Source: Acidobacteriota bacterium (GTDB lineage: Bacteria > Acidobacteriota > Terriglobia > Terriglobales > Acidobacteriaceae). Taken from it: DNA of 49,421 nt. The stretch lies in NCBI GenBank assembly GCA_028873155.1, contig JAGWML010000001.1, positions 1 to 49,421 of the forward strand, read 5' to 3'. The notes below the pieces were generated by a model. The model saw only the letters and a list, made by a program, of their open reading frames with translations, had not been told where the DNA came from and did no database searches. This document shows, piece after piece, positions 32,627-41,581 of the stretch. Position numbers and translations under genes: made by a program. The first letter of the stretch is position 1, and the number at the start of each line of letters is the position of its first letter.

Positions 32627-34182
32627 GCGCACGACTCGGCCTCCTGCAGTTCAGCATCAGTGCCTTGATTTCGGCTTCAACCGCGTTGGCATTCGCGCAG
32701 GCCAATTCCCAACCTGCCCCCGCCACGCCACCGCCCATGTCGCAGAGCCAGGACTCCGCCAACGACCTCTCTGTGGCCGTCGGCAAATCGGTCGTCCTCG
32801 ATCTCGCACGTCCCGTTACGCGAATTGTTGTCGGCCTTGGAAATTTTGCCGAAGCCACGGCCGTTAGCCCCACTCAGGTCCTCGTCAACGGCGAGGCCCC
32901 TGGAGAAACCACTCTCATCCTCTGGGACCATTCGGGCGGGCGTCAGTTCTTCAATGTCACCGTTCACGCAAGCACCTTCGGCGTCAACGACAAAGTTGAG
33001 TCCGTACGCCGCGAGTTGCGGACCGAACTCCCAGGCCAGGACGTTCGCATCAGCTCTGAAAGCGGGAATATTTTCCTGCGCGGTACGGTGCCCGATCTCA
33101 CGAGCTCGAACCGCGCTGTGGCGATCGCCTCCACTGCAGGCAAGGTCGTCAACTTGCTCGACGTCAACCTGCCCAAACAGCAGCGCCAGATCCTCCTCAA
33201 GGTTAAGTTCGCCAGCGTGGATCGCAGTAAAGAGCTTCAGCTGGGCATGAATCTGTTCAGTACGGGCTTCGGCAATACCATTGGAACTCTGAGTACCGGC
33301 CAGTTTTCGCCACCCAGTGTCACCGTTCCCACGCCAGGCGCTCCCATCACTACCACTCTTTCCAACGCACTTAATCTCTTTGCTTTCTACCCCGGAATCA
33401 ACCTGGGCGCAACAATCGAGGCGCTGTCGCAGAAGGGGCTGGTCCAGGTGCTTGCAGAACCCAACGTGCTCGCAGAAGATGGCAAACAAGCCAGCTTCCT
33501 GGCAGGTGGCGAATATCCGTTCCCCATGGTGCAGGGTGCGGGCGTGGGCGGGGCGTCGGCGATCACCATCATGTTTAAGGAATACGGCGTCCGCCTCAAC
33601 TTCCTTCCGAACATCACCCCCCGAGGCACCATCCGCCTTCAGGTCGCGCCAGAAGTCAGCGCGCTTGACTTTGCGGATGCGGTCCAGATTGCCGGTTTTC
33701 TCGAGCCTGCCATCACGATCCGTCGAGTAAAAACAGAGGTTGAACTCAGCGACGGACAAAGCTTCGCCATCGGCGGTCTTTTGGACAACCGCGACAACGA
33801 GGCGTACCAGAAAATTCCGTTTCTCGGCGACATCCCCATCATCGGTAAATTCTTTCAGTCGATGTCCCGAACAAAGAGCAATACCGAGCTGATCGTGATC
33901 GTCACTCCGGAGATTGTCGATCCGGCGCCGGTGGGAACCGAAATTGCTGCGCCCAAACTTCCGAGCAGCTTCCTTCCTCCCAATTCCAACACTCCTATGC
34001 ACACGCCCGATGCCAAGGCATCCGGCGCTGCGCCGGAGCAGCAACCCGCATCGATTCCTGTGGAACAGTTGATGGATAGCATGAAGCCCGAACCAATCAT
34101 GACCGACGCAGGCTCGAGTGGCGGGGGGAGCGGTGGCGGAGGTGGGAGCAGCATGGGTGGGAGTTCAGGTGGCACGCCATAG
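32623..34182 (+). CDS. cpaC: CpaC/RcpA-type secretin
   Basis: A 519-residue outer-membrane channel of the type II/III secretion superfamily. The GTG start at 32623 overlaps the cpaB stop and has AGGA upstream. A signal peptide (ISASTALAFAQ) is followed by an N-terminal domain (KSVVLDLARPVTRIVVGLGN) and a BON-like domain (about 120-180). The secretin core follows, with VLAEPNVLAEDGKQASFLAG, GEYPFPM and FLGDIPIIGKFFQS near the end. The C-terminal tail is Gly/Ser-rich. It forms the pilus or secretion pore, with CpaB as partner. Confidence 0.9.
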   Translation: MSARLGLLQFSISALISASTALAFAQANSQPAPATPPPMSQSQDSANDLSVAVGKSVVLDLARPVTRIVVGLGNFAEATAVSPTQVLVNGEAPGETTLILWDHSGGRQFFNVTVHASTFGVNDKVESVRRELRTELPGQDVRISSESGNIFLRGTVPDLTSSNRAVAIASTAGKVVNLLDVNLPKQQRQILLKVKFASVDRSKELQLGMNLFSTGFGNTIGTLSTGQFSPPSVTVPTPGAPITTTLSNALNLFAFYPGINLGATIEALSQKGLVQVLAEPNVLAEDGKQASFLAGGEYPFPMVQGAGVGGASAITIMFKEYGVRLNFLPNITPRGTIRLQVAPEVSALDFADAVQIAGFLEPAITIRRVKTEVELSDGQSFAIGGLLDNRDNEAYQKIPFLGDIPIIGKFFQSMSRTKSNTELIVIVTPEIVDPAPVGTEIAAPKLPSSFLPPNSNTPMHTPDAKASGAAPEQQPASIPVEQLMDSMKPEPIMTDAGSSGGGSGGGGGSSMGGSSGGTP

Positions 34183-34250
34183 CCCCTCTTCTGGACGGCC
34201 TGCTGAGCTGCCGCTGGGTAGCCTTCGGCAAGGACGCTCTCAAGCCACAA

Positions 34251-34287
34251 GCAAAACGGCCTCACTCCTTGAGTGAGGCCGTTTTGC
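34251..34287. terminator. Strong terminator after cpaC
   Basis: GCAAAACGGCCTCACTC (34251-34267) and its exact inverse GAGTGAGGCCGTTTTGC (34271-34287) form a 17-bp stem with a CTT loop. The A- and T-runs at the stem base give weak U-tracts in both directions. Confidence 0.85.
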
Positions 34288-34348
34288 AGCATGATGGGGC
34301 CTGCCTGATGCAGTACCGACCTGACCTTGACCGGACAAACGGAGAAAC

Positions 34349-34804
34349 ATGAATTCGACGATCTTTGATCGAGTGGTGAATCGCCTGCGCAAACCCCTGG
34401 GCCGCCCAGTCGTTGCAGCGCTTGAAAATCCACAGCAACTCATCAACACAACCCGGAACACAACCCTCGCAACAAGCCTTGAGATTGCCCGTACCAGTGC
34501 GGAGCGTTCCAAAGGGCTCCTCGGGCGCGACGCACTCCCTTCCGGCGGCGGCCTTTGGATCGTCCCATGCGAGTCCGTTCATACCTTCTGGATGCGATTC
34601 CCGCTTGATCTCGTTTACGTGGATCGCTCGCTGCGCGTTAAAAAGGTCAGGAATGCCGTAGGACCATGGCGGATCTCCGCCTGTCTGAGCGCCCACTCGG
34701 TGCTCGAACTCCCGGCCGGCATCATCCGTGAATCGAGGACACAGCCAGGGGATCAGCTGCAAATGAGCCTCGCCAACCGGCCCACCGCAATATCCCAGAT
34801 CTGA
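34349..34804 (+). CDS. DUF192 family protein
   Basis: A 151-residue protein. ATG 34349 has GGAGA upstream. Residues about 35-145 match DUF192: SAERSKGLLGRDALPSGGGL, HTFWMRFPLDLVYVD and ELPAGI are its conserved runs. The fold is a small beta barrel of unknown function, often with a lipoprotein or signal sequence, which is absent here; the basic N-terminus (VVNRLRKPLGRP) is unlike that. It stands alone between the cpaC terminator and the EAL-HDOD gene. Confidence 0.85.
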   Translation: MNSTIFDRVVNRLRKPLGRPVVAALENPQQLINTTRNTTLATSLEIARTSAERSKGLLGRDALPSGGGLWIVPCESVHTFWMRFPLDLVYVDRSLRVKKVRNAVGPWRISACLSAHSVLELPAGIIRESRTQPGDQLQMSLANRPTAISQI

Positions 34805-35022
34805 CGCAATCTTCTCATCGGACCTCATTCATTGGATGACTCCTTCATGGATCACCCGATTCTTCCGATAAGGATCTTGCAGGACCCTGGAGCATTCAAT
34901 CGCTCCAGCCGGCATGCCGACATCGCTGTTCTTTCTCTTGTGCGTCTCATCCTGATCGCGAGAACAGGGCTGAGCGGCCACTGGAAAGGACATGCCGCCG
35001 GTCTGCAGAGGAGACCAGCGGC

Positions 35023-36261
35023 ATGGCAAATCTGGCAACCCGCAATCAACCCGAATCCATCCGCTACTCATCCCGTGAGCCCATCCTCACTGCCACACAA
35101 AAGGTCATTGGTTACAAGCTCTTCTTCCGCTCCGCCGCGAATCAACCCATGCGCAGTGACCTGGTCGGGGAACAGCTCGACGCTCTCTTCCACGTCTCCT
35201 CTCTCGTCGGCCTCAATACGCTCAGCGATCGCCGTCTCGCCTTTCTCACCTGCTCGCACCAGTCTCTGGTCGAGAACCACATCCTGCTGCTGCCGGCCGA
35301 GCGCGCCGTCCTTGAGATTCCCCGCACCGTTCCCGCAACCGAAGAGGTCCTGGCTATCTGCCATCGGCTCAAGCAGGCCGGTTACCGCATCGCGCTCGAA
35401 TGCGTCACCCGCAACGACCCTCGCGAATCCCTCTTTGAGTTGGCTGACTTCCTGAAGATCAGCATTCACCGCGTGCCCACAGCCGAGATCGAGTCGATGA
35501 CCAGCCATCATCGCCACAGCCGCACCCGGCTCCTCGCCGACCGGGTCGAAACCTGGGATGACTTTCAGCGGGCGCGTTCCGCGGGCTTCCAATACTTTCA
35601 GGGCCACTTCTTTCGCAGACCCGAGACGCAGCGTGCTCACCGGGTGGGCTCCATCCGCGCTATCGGCCTCCGGCTGCTGCAGACCATCCATAAGCCAACC
35701 CTCGACTGGTACGCAATCGAGGACACACTCAAGCGCGACGCCACGTTGTCTTACCGGCTGCTGCGATACCTCAATTCGGCAGCCTTCGGACTCCGCAGCG
35801 AAGTCCACTCCATTCGTCAGGCGCTCACCCTGCTCGGAGAAGACGAATTCCGCCGCTGGTGCCGCCTTGCAATCTTTCTCGATACCGCGCAGAATCGTCC
35901 GTCCGACCTTGTCCTCTCGGCGCTCATTCGCGCTCGCTTTGCCGAACTCATCGGTCTTCAGCTCAATTCCGCCGATACCGATCTCTTCCTCCTCGGCCTT
36001 CTTTCGCTCATGGACGCCATCCTTGAGATCCCTATGACCGATGTCCTGGATGGACTGCCCCTCGGCGCTGATATCCGCACCGCTCTTGTCGATCATCAGG
36101 GTCCGCTTGCGCTCGTCTTTGATCTTGTCCTCGCCATCGAAGCGGGCGCATGGGGCAGCACCGTTCGCCTCTGTGAGGCCCTCCATCTGGATCCAGATCG
36201 TGTCGCCGCCGAGAGCTTGCAAGCGATGGAATGGGCACAGATGCTGCTCGCGCCCGCTTAG
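35023..36261 (+). CDS. EAL-HDOD signalling protein, degenerate EAL
   Basis: A 412-residue cytoplasmic protein. AGGAGA lies eight bases before ATG 35023. Residues about 15-200 form an EAL-type barrel, but the signature EALLR is replaced by YKLFFRS, so c-di-GMP hydrolysis is unlikely. Residues about 205-400 form an HDOD domain (DATLSYRLLRYLNSAAFGLR, SIRQALTLLGEDEFRRW). YuxH-type proteins of this layout are signalling scaffolds. Nearby cpaB-cpaC and PP2C genes leave open a motility or pilus link, but nothing in the sequence proves it. Confidence 0.87.
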   Translation: MANLATRNQPESIRYSSREPILTATQKVIGYKLFFRSAANQPMRSDLVGEQLDALFHVSSLVGLNTLSDRRLAFLTCSHQSLVENHILLLPAERAVLEIPRTVPATEEVLAICHRLKQAGYRIALECVTRNDPRESLFELADFLKISIHRVPTAEIESMTSHHRHSRTRLLADRVETWDDFQRARSAGFQYFQGHFFRRPETQRAHRVGSIRAIGLRLLQTIHKPTLDWYAIEDTLKRDATLSYRLLRYLNSAAFGLRSEVHSIRQALTLLGEDEFRRWCRLAIFLDTAQNRPSDLVLSALIRARFAELIGLQLNSADTDLFLLGLLSLMDAILEIPMTDVLDGLPLGADIRTALVDHQGPLALVFDLVLAIEAGAWGSTVRLCEALHLDPDRVAAESLQAMEWAQMLLAPA

Positions 36262-36325
36262 ATTCACTCGCCGTCCTCGTCATCGCGTTACAATTGGCCT
36301 GCGTTGTTCACGCCGGAGGAGATCT

Positions 36326-37879
36326 ATGCGCAAACACTGGACCCTGCTCGCCATCGTTCTCATCGTCATCCTCGCCGTTCTCGTGCTGGTTCCCTTCTTC
36401 GTCAATGCAGATGCATTCCGCCCCGTCATCCAGCAGAAGGCATCCAGCGCCCTTGGACGCCAGGTCACTCTTGGCCATCTCAGCCTCTCCCTTCTCTCCG
36501 GCAGCCTTGAAGCAAACGACATCGCCATCTCCGACGATCCAGCATTCAGCACCACTCCCTTCGTTTCCGCACAAAAGCTCGCCATCGGCATTGAAGTTCT
36601 GCCCCTGTTGCTGCACCGGCAAATCCGCGTCACCAGCTTCGTCCTGGACTCGCCCAGCATTCAACTCATCCATGCGGCAAACGGCAAATGGAACTTTTCA
36701 TCTCTCGCTGGAGCCTCCCGCGCGCCATCGCAACAGAGCACTCCATTGCCAGACCTCACCATCGGTGAGTTGCAAATTAAAAATGGCTCTGCGACGCTTT
36801 CCTCGCTGCCCGCCACCGGCAAGCCCTTCGTCTACTCCGCCCTGAATCTCACCGTGAAGGACTTCTCATTTGTCCGCTCTGTTCCATTTGACCTTTCCGC
36901 GAGTCTTCCCGCCTGCGGCACGCCCACTGTCAGCGGCCAAGGCGGACCGCTGTCAAAGAAGGACGCTGCCGACACGCCGTTCAACGCGACGATGCAGCTC
37001 AGAAAATTTGACCCGGTCGCCGCAGGCGTCATCGATCGGGACAAGGGCATCTCCATGCTGGCCGATGCTGACGCCAAAGTCGCCTCCGATGGCGACAACC
37101 TGAGCGCCAGCGGCACTGTCACCGCGTCCCGGCTCCAGTTGTCGCGCAGCGGATCGCCCGCTCCCCATCCGGTTCGCGTCGATTTCGCCGCGACAGACGA
37201 CCTCGACGCGCGCAGCGGCAAGATTCAAGATGTCGCCGTGCACACCGGATCGGTCGCCGTCCACACTGCGGGCACCTTTCATCTCACACCACAGGCAGTG
37301 CTGCTCGACCTCCATCTCAACGCGCCCGGCCTGCCCATCGATCAACTGGAAGAGTTGATGCCGGTCGTTGGCATCCAGCTTCCCTCGGGCTCCCAATTGC
37401 GCGGCGGCACGCTCAGCTCCAATCTCGCCATCTCTGGCCCGGCCACCGCGGTGCGGCTTGCGGGTCCGGTTGAAATTGACAACACTCTGCTCGCCGGATT
37501 CGACCTCGGATCCCGGCTGCAGGGAATGAACCTGTTTGGAAAAACGAACGGCGGCACGCAGATCCAGACCCTTCGCACAGATGTAGATTCCACGCCGGCC
37601 CTGACCACCTTCTCCAACATCTACGGCAACCTGCCCCAGGTCGGCTCCGCCACCGGCAGCGGCACCTTCGCGCCCAACGGAGCGCTCAACTTCCAGATGC
37701 GCGCGAAGATCACCACATCCAACGTGGCCGGAGCGGTCGCCAACCAGGCACTCAATGCGCTCGGCGGCTTTCTCGGCAACCGCTTCCAGCAGAACACCAG
37801 CAACGGCATTCCGCTCACGATTACTGGAACCGCGCAGAATCCCACCATCCGCGCCAATATGGGGGCTATGTTCCATTGA
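36326..37879 (+). CDS. AsmA-family envelope protein
   Basis: A 517-residue protein. GGAGGA lies five bases before ATG 36326; the open frame extends upstream to 36041 through the previous gene and that part is not coding. One N-terminal membrane helix (LLAIVLIVILAVLVLVPFFV) is followed by the AsmA start (VTLGHLSLSLLSGSLEANDI), long beta-strand regions, and the C-terminal AsmA-like segment (LAISGPATAVRLAGPVEI). AsmA proteins are thought to help lipid movement or outer-membrane assembly. No partner gene is adjacent. Confidence 0.85.
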   Translation: MRKHWTLLAIVLIVILAVLVLVPFFVNADAFRPVIQQKASSALGRQVTLGHLSLSLLSGSLEANDIAISDDPAFSTTPFVSAQKLAIGIEVLPLLLHRQIRVTSFVLDSPSIQLIHAANGKWNFSSLAGASRAPSQQSTPLPDLTIGELQIKNGSATLSSLPATGKPFVYSALNLTVKDFSFVRSVPFDLSASLPACGTPTVSGQGGPLSKKDAADTPFNATMQLRKFDPVAAGVIDRDKGISMLADADAKVASDGDNLSASGTVTASRLQLSRSGSPAPHPVRVDFAATDDLDARSGKIQDVAVHTGSVAVHTAGTFHLTPQAVLLDLHLNAPGLPIDQLEELMPVVGIQLPSGSQLRGGTLSSNLAISGPATAVRLAGPVEIDNTLLAGFDLGSRLQGMNLFGKTNGGTQIQTLRTDVDSTPALTTFSNIYGNLPQVGSATGSGTFAPNGALNFQMRAKITTSNVAGAVANQALNALGGFLGNRFQQNTSNGIPLTITGTAQNPTIRANMGAMFH

Positions 37880-37928
37880 TTGGACTGGGACGCAGAAGAG
37901 AAGCAACTGCCGCAAAGGGGTAGTCCGG

Positions 37929-38651
37929 TCAGCTGGCCGCGCTCACCAGCAGGCACGTGACGTTGTCATGGCCGCCTGCTCGTTTGGCGGCCTCCACCAG
38001 GTTGGAGCAATGCTCCGTGAGGCTTCCGTTGTTGCACAGCATCGCCTCAATCGCCTTGTCGGTCAGTTCGCGCGTCAGCCCGTCTGTGCAGAGCAGGAAC
38101 AGGTCGCCCGGCTCAATCTCCAGCGCAAAAACATCGGGAGTGACGCGGCTCTGCGTGCCGAGTGCGCGTGTAATCACGTTCTTGAGCGGTGACCGCGATG
38201 CTTCGGCGCTCGTCATGCGGCCCATGCGCACCTGCTCTTCCACCAGAGAGTGGTCGGCTGTAATCTGTTCCAGCCTACCTTGACGAAGCCGGTAGCAACG
38301 GCTGTCCCCGACGTTCAGCACCCAGGCGTGGGCGTCCCGCACCGCCAGGGCAACCATCGTGGTGCCCATGCCGCTGAGCCGCTGGTTTCTCTGGCTCCGG
38401 GTATAGATGGCCTCATTCGCCGCTGCAATCGCCTGCTCCAACGCCGCCGGCACTGCAAAACTCTCTGCGTCGTGCCCCGCGCCATCGGTCAGTCGAAGCA
38501 CCTCATCCACGGCCAGAGAACTCGCTATCTCACCCGCTGCCGCTCCACCCATGCCGTCGCATACGACATACACGCCATCTTCGTCTGAGTAGCCAAATGC
38601 GTCTTCATTCGAAGGCCGCTTCCGCCCCCTGTCCGTGATCGCTGAAGCCAT
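37929..38651 (-). CDS. PP2C-type serine/threonine protein phosphatase
   Basis: A 240-residue Stp1/PrpC-like phosphatase. The metal-binding acids are in RGRKRPSNEDAF, VVCDGMGGAAAGEIAS, LLCTDGLTREL and GGHDNVTCLLV; VLNVGDSRCYRL and ITADHSLVEEQV complete the eleven-motif pattern. ATG 38651 is preferred because the family begins just before TDRGR; ATG 38690 is an alternative with 13 extra residues. No Ser/Thr kinase gene is nearby, so its partner is elsewhere. Confidence 0.9.
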   Translation of the reverse strand: MASAITDRGRKRPSNEDAFGYSDEDGVYVVCDGMGGAAAGEIASSLAVDEVLRLTDGAGHDAESFAVPAALEQAIAAANEAIYTRSQRNQRLSGMGTTMVALAVRDAHAWVLNVGDSRCYRLRQGRLEQITADHSLVEEQVRMGRMTSAEASRSPLKNVITRALGTQSRVTPDVFALEIEPGDLFLLCTDGLTRELTDKAIEAMLCNNGSLTEHCSNLVEAAKRAGGHDNVTCLLVSAAS

Positions 38652-38741
38652 ATAGTGGACGACTGCCGTGGCCACGATGAATGCCCCCATCCATCAGTCT
38701 ACACAGGAGTTTGCAATGCGCCAGCGAATTTTTCCTCTGCG

Positions 38742-40046
38742 TCAATGGGCCGCGACAGGCGGCGCAGTTCCGCTCCCGCTCACGTCATACACCTGAATCA
38801 GCCCCGCATCCAGCACCGCCAACCGCTTCCCTGAAGGCGAAATTGCCACGTTGCCGCCGCCGTCCAGCACAGGGCTCGCGGGAACCCGCGCCACGACCTT
38901 TCCAGTCGACGTATCGTAGACCTCCACCAACTGCCCCAGCACGTCCTCAAAGCTGAGCGGAGAAAACGCATCGATCGGGTGCGTCACAAACAGCGTCTCC
39001 CTCGCCATCCGCGATCCCTCCGGCGACATCACCAGAATCGGCCACACCTGGTTCGGAGCGGTAGGAGCCTCCCACAATTTGCGCCCGTCAGTCCCCAGAG
39101 CCACCAGCCGCCGCGTGCCATCGGGATTGCATGCGGTCGCCACCAGCCGCTTTTGCGTCACGAAGTCGATCCGCGGATCGCAGGTCGAGTCCACCCGTCC
39201 CATCGGCTGGGTTCCACCTGCGAATTGGTTCAGATCGAGACGCCACTGCCGCTGATTGGCCTGACGGGTCTCCACGTATCCCGCCGCATTAATGGGCAGA
39301 TACACAGGGTTGTGCACCCGGCTCACCAGAATCACCTGCCCGCTTGCCCGCTGCAGCACGCGCAGCACGATCTCCGGCGCTCCCGACTCAGCCGGAGCGT
39401 TGGCTTCTTCCGGCTGCTTGCCTGCTCCCGTCGATTCATTGGCCGGCGACGGAGGCTCGTGCGAATCCGTGACCAGATACTGCTGCTCCGGGTCCATCTC
39501 CATCCACAGCAGCGGACCGGGGAAATGCAGCAGAGGCTTCAACTCCAGCGACGCATCGCCGACCTTCAGGTCATTTTCGTCGCGCAACAAAAAATGCCCG
39601 TCCTTCAACATCCAGAGGTAGCGGGCATGATCGTGCAGCGTCCACACCGCCTCGCTCTCCACCCTGCCCGATGGCAGATCCAGCACCACCGCTCGGACCT
39701 GGCGTTCCTCTCCGTCAGAGTTCGAAGACCGATGGATCAGGCCCGGCGCTCGGAACGAGAACAGCAGCCGGTTCTCATCCAGAAAATCCAGTGAGACCAG
39801 GCTCTGCCGCTGCCCCTGAAAGTAGGCCCCCGGCGGATAAAAACCAAGCGGCTCCACTCCGACCGTCATCTCCGGCCGTTCGCTGGCCAGCATCCACGGC
39901 CGCTTTTCCGGCTCCGGCTGCTGCGGCTGCTTCTTGTCTTTGAGTCCGCCAGCGCCACTGAGCGGCACACAAAAGAAAGCTGCCATCCAAGCCAATACCA
40001 GGCCCGCGCGCCAGCCCTTTAGATTCTTCACAAGCCCCACTCTCAT
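38742..40046 (-). CDS. Secreted propeller-like protein, unknown function
   Basis: A 434-residue protein. ATG 40046 has GGAG upstream; the frame stays open to 41060, but that part is antisense to the DMT gene and not coding. A signal sequence (GLVLAWMAAFFCVPLSGAGG) precedes Pro/Gln-rich residues, then repeated strand segments typical of WD40/YVTN propellers: LVSLDFLDENRLLFSF, NVAISPSGKRLAVLDAGLIQ, VYDVSG. No catalytic motif is seen. It is divergent from the DMT gene with 81 bases between starts. Confidence 0.7.
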   Translation of the reverse strand: MRVGLVKNLKGWRAGLVLAWMAAFFCVPLSGAGGLKDKKQPQQPEPEKRPWMLASERPEMTVGVEPLGFYPPGAYFQGQRQSLVSLDFLDENRLLFSFRAPGLIHRSSNSDGEERQVRAVVLDLPSGRVESEAVWTLHDHARYLWMLKDGHFLLRDENDLKVGDASLELKPLLHFPGPLLWMEMDPEQQYLVTDSHEPPSPANESTGAGKQPEEANAPAESGAPEIVLRVLQRASGQVILVSRVHNPVYLPINAAGYVETRQANQRQWRLDLNQFAGGTQPMGRVDSTCDPRIDFVTQKRLVATACNPDGTRRLVALGTDGRKLWEAPTAPNQVWPILVMSPEGSRMARETLFVTHPIDAFSPLSFEDVLGQLVEVYDTSTGKVVARVPASPVLDGGGNVAISPSGKRLAVLDAGLIQVYDVSGSGTAPPVAAH

Positions 40047-40127
40047 CGGTCTCCATTCTCTCCGATGCGAGTCACTTTCCGCATCTCTCTGGTGGCGTGC
40101 CAGTCTATGCGAAAGTAGAGGAAGGCC

Positions 40128-41090
40128 ATGCCCTCTTCGTACACCTCCAGCACCCGCATCCGCTTTCTCGGCTACGGCGCCTGCGCCCTCGCCGGCTGCC
40201 TCTGGGGAACCGGCTTCTACTTCGGCCGCCTCGCTCTCAACGAGATGAGCGTCGAGTCCATGGTGCTGTACCGGTTTCTGTTCGCCTGCCTCGGCATGCT
40301 CCCCGTCGCGCTCGTTCACCGCGTCCGCCTCACCGCGCACGAAACCCGCATCCTGCTGCTCTCCGCCTTCTTTGGTGTCCCCGTTCAATTCCTCATCCAG
40401 TTCCACGGTCTTGCGCTCACCACCGTCAGCCACGCTTCTCTCATGGTTGGTTCGATGCCGGTTTTGCTTGGCGTCGCCGCGGCTCTTTTCGCCGGCGAGC
40501 GCATCGACCTCATCGGTTGGCTGGCCCTCGTTGCCTCCACCGTCGGCGCCACCCTCATCGTGCTCGGCGGCCATCGCGGAGCGGCCACGCACGGCCAGCC
40601 CTCGCTCACCGGCGACCTGCTCGTGGTGCTCTCGCTCTGCACCGCGCTCGCCTGGATTCTGCTCAGCAAGAAGCTCATGCATTCCCACAGCCCACCGGTT
40701 GTCACGGCCTACACCATCCTCTCCGGCGCTGTCATGCTCGCCGCCTGGATTCTCGGGCCGTGTCTCCTCAACCCCTGGCGCGCCGTGCCCCATCCGTGGC
40801 CTGCTTTCGCACACGTCAGCGCGGTCGCATGGACGGCGCTCGCCATCAGCGGACTCGCCTGCACCGCGACCACAACGCTTTTGTGGAACTGGGGAATTCA
40901 TCATGTGCCCGCGTCCCGCGCCGGCGTATTCCTCAACATCGAGCCCGCCCTCGGCTCCTACCTCGGGGTCAGGCTTCTCGGCGAGCACCTCGGACCGCAT
41001 GCCTTCGCGGGCGGCGCGCTCATTCTCGGCGCAGCCATCGTGCTCACGACGCGCGGCCACGAGCCGCAGCCAGAAATCATCCTCGAATAG
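40128..41090 (+). CDS. EamA/DMT-family transporter
   Basis: A 320-residue inner-membrane protein with about ten transmembrane helices in two EamA halves. GCLWGTGFYFGRLALNEM is the first-half opening, FFGVPVQFLIQFHGLALT is a conserved helix, and the second half ends with SRAGVFLNIEPALGSYLGVR and LGAAIVLTTR. DMT members export metabolites or amino acids; the substrate is unknown. ATG 40128 has AGAGGAA at four bases. Confidence 0.9.
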   Translation: MPSSYTSSTRIRFLGYGACALAGCLWGTGFYFGRLALNEMSVESMVLYRFLFACLGMLPVALVHRVRLTAHETRILLLSAFFGVPVQFLIQFHGLALTTVSHASLMVGSMPVLLGVAAALFAGERIDLIGWLALVASTVGATLIVLGGHRGAATHGQPSLTGDLLVVLSLCTALAWILLSKKLMHSHSPPVVTAYTILSGAVMLAAWILGPCLLNPWRAVPHPWPAFAHVSAVAWTALAISGLACTATTTLLWNWGIHHVPASRAGVFLNIEPALGSYLGVRLLGEHLGPHAFAGGALILGAAIVLTTRGHEPQPEIILE

Positions 41091-41170
41091 TGCCCCAGGG
41101 CCAGCCCGCTCATTTCATTCGCATCAATGCCGATAACTCTACTGCCGCTGCCACGGCAGGAGTAAAAACA

Positions 41171-41578
41171 TTGCCCCTCATTGCATGGAACGATTCTCTG
41201 TCGGTCGGAGTGACAACCATCGACGCGCAGCACAGAAAGCTCGTGGATACTCTCAATCAGCTCCATGACGCCATGCTTTCCGGTCAGGCGAGGCAACTCA
41301 CCGGTTCCATCCTGGAACGCCTGCTGCAATACACGCGGGAACACTTCTCCGCGGAAGAGGCCATGATGGCTGCCGCGGGCTATCCCGGCCTCGCCGAACA
41401 CAGGCTCCGCCACGTCGATCTCACCCGCCAGGTCGAGGGCTATGTCACTCGCTTCCAGCACGGTGAAATCACGCTGAACCTGCACCTGATGCATTTTCTA
41501 AGAGATTGGCTGACGCGGCACATCCAGAGCGAAGACCGGGCCTATGCCCCTGCGATGCGCGCTCGCGGCCTGCGCTGA
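41171..41578 (+). CDS. Bacteriohemerythrin
   Basis: A 135-residue four-helix oxygen-binding protein with a di-iron site. The expected ligands are H21, H58, E62, H77, H81, H117 and D122 (TIDAQH, HFSAEE, EHRLRH, HIQSED). The TTG start at 41171 has AGGAG eight bases upstream and gives the family's usual beginning (PLIAWNDSLSVGV); a GTG at 41090 lacks a ribosome-binding site. It may carry or sense oxygen. It ends 3 bases before the convergent holA. Confidence 0.9.
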   Translation: MPLIAWNDSLSVGVTTIDAQHRKLVDTLNQLHDAMLSGQARQLTGSILERLLQYTREHFSAEEAMMAAAGYPGLAEHRLRHVDLTRQVEGYVTRFQHGEITLNLHLMHFLRDWLTRHIQSEDRAYAPAMRARGLR

Positions 41579-41581
41579 CGG

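Noticed and set aside
32677..34044. A 455-codon open frame opposite the cpaC secretin
   Set aside because: Antisense shadow; cpaC has clear secretin motifs and coupling to cpaB.
36041..36325. Extension upstream of the AsmA gene
   Set aside because: It overlaps the end of the EAL-HDOD gene; GGAGGA and a membrane anchor mark ATG 36326.
40047..41060. Upstream extension of the 38742-40046 gene
   Set aside because: It is antisense to the DMT transporter, which has clear membrane helices, and the charged Glu/Gly-rich translation resembles nothing; a start with a signal peptide exists at 40046.
40097..41170. Extension upstream of the hemerythrin gene
   Set aside because: It is an alternate frame of the DMT gene; TTG 41171 has a good ribosome-binding site.
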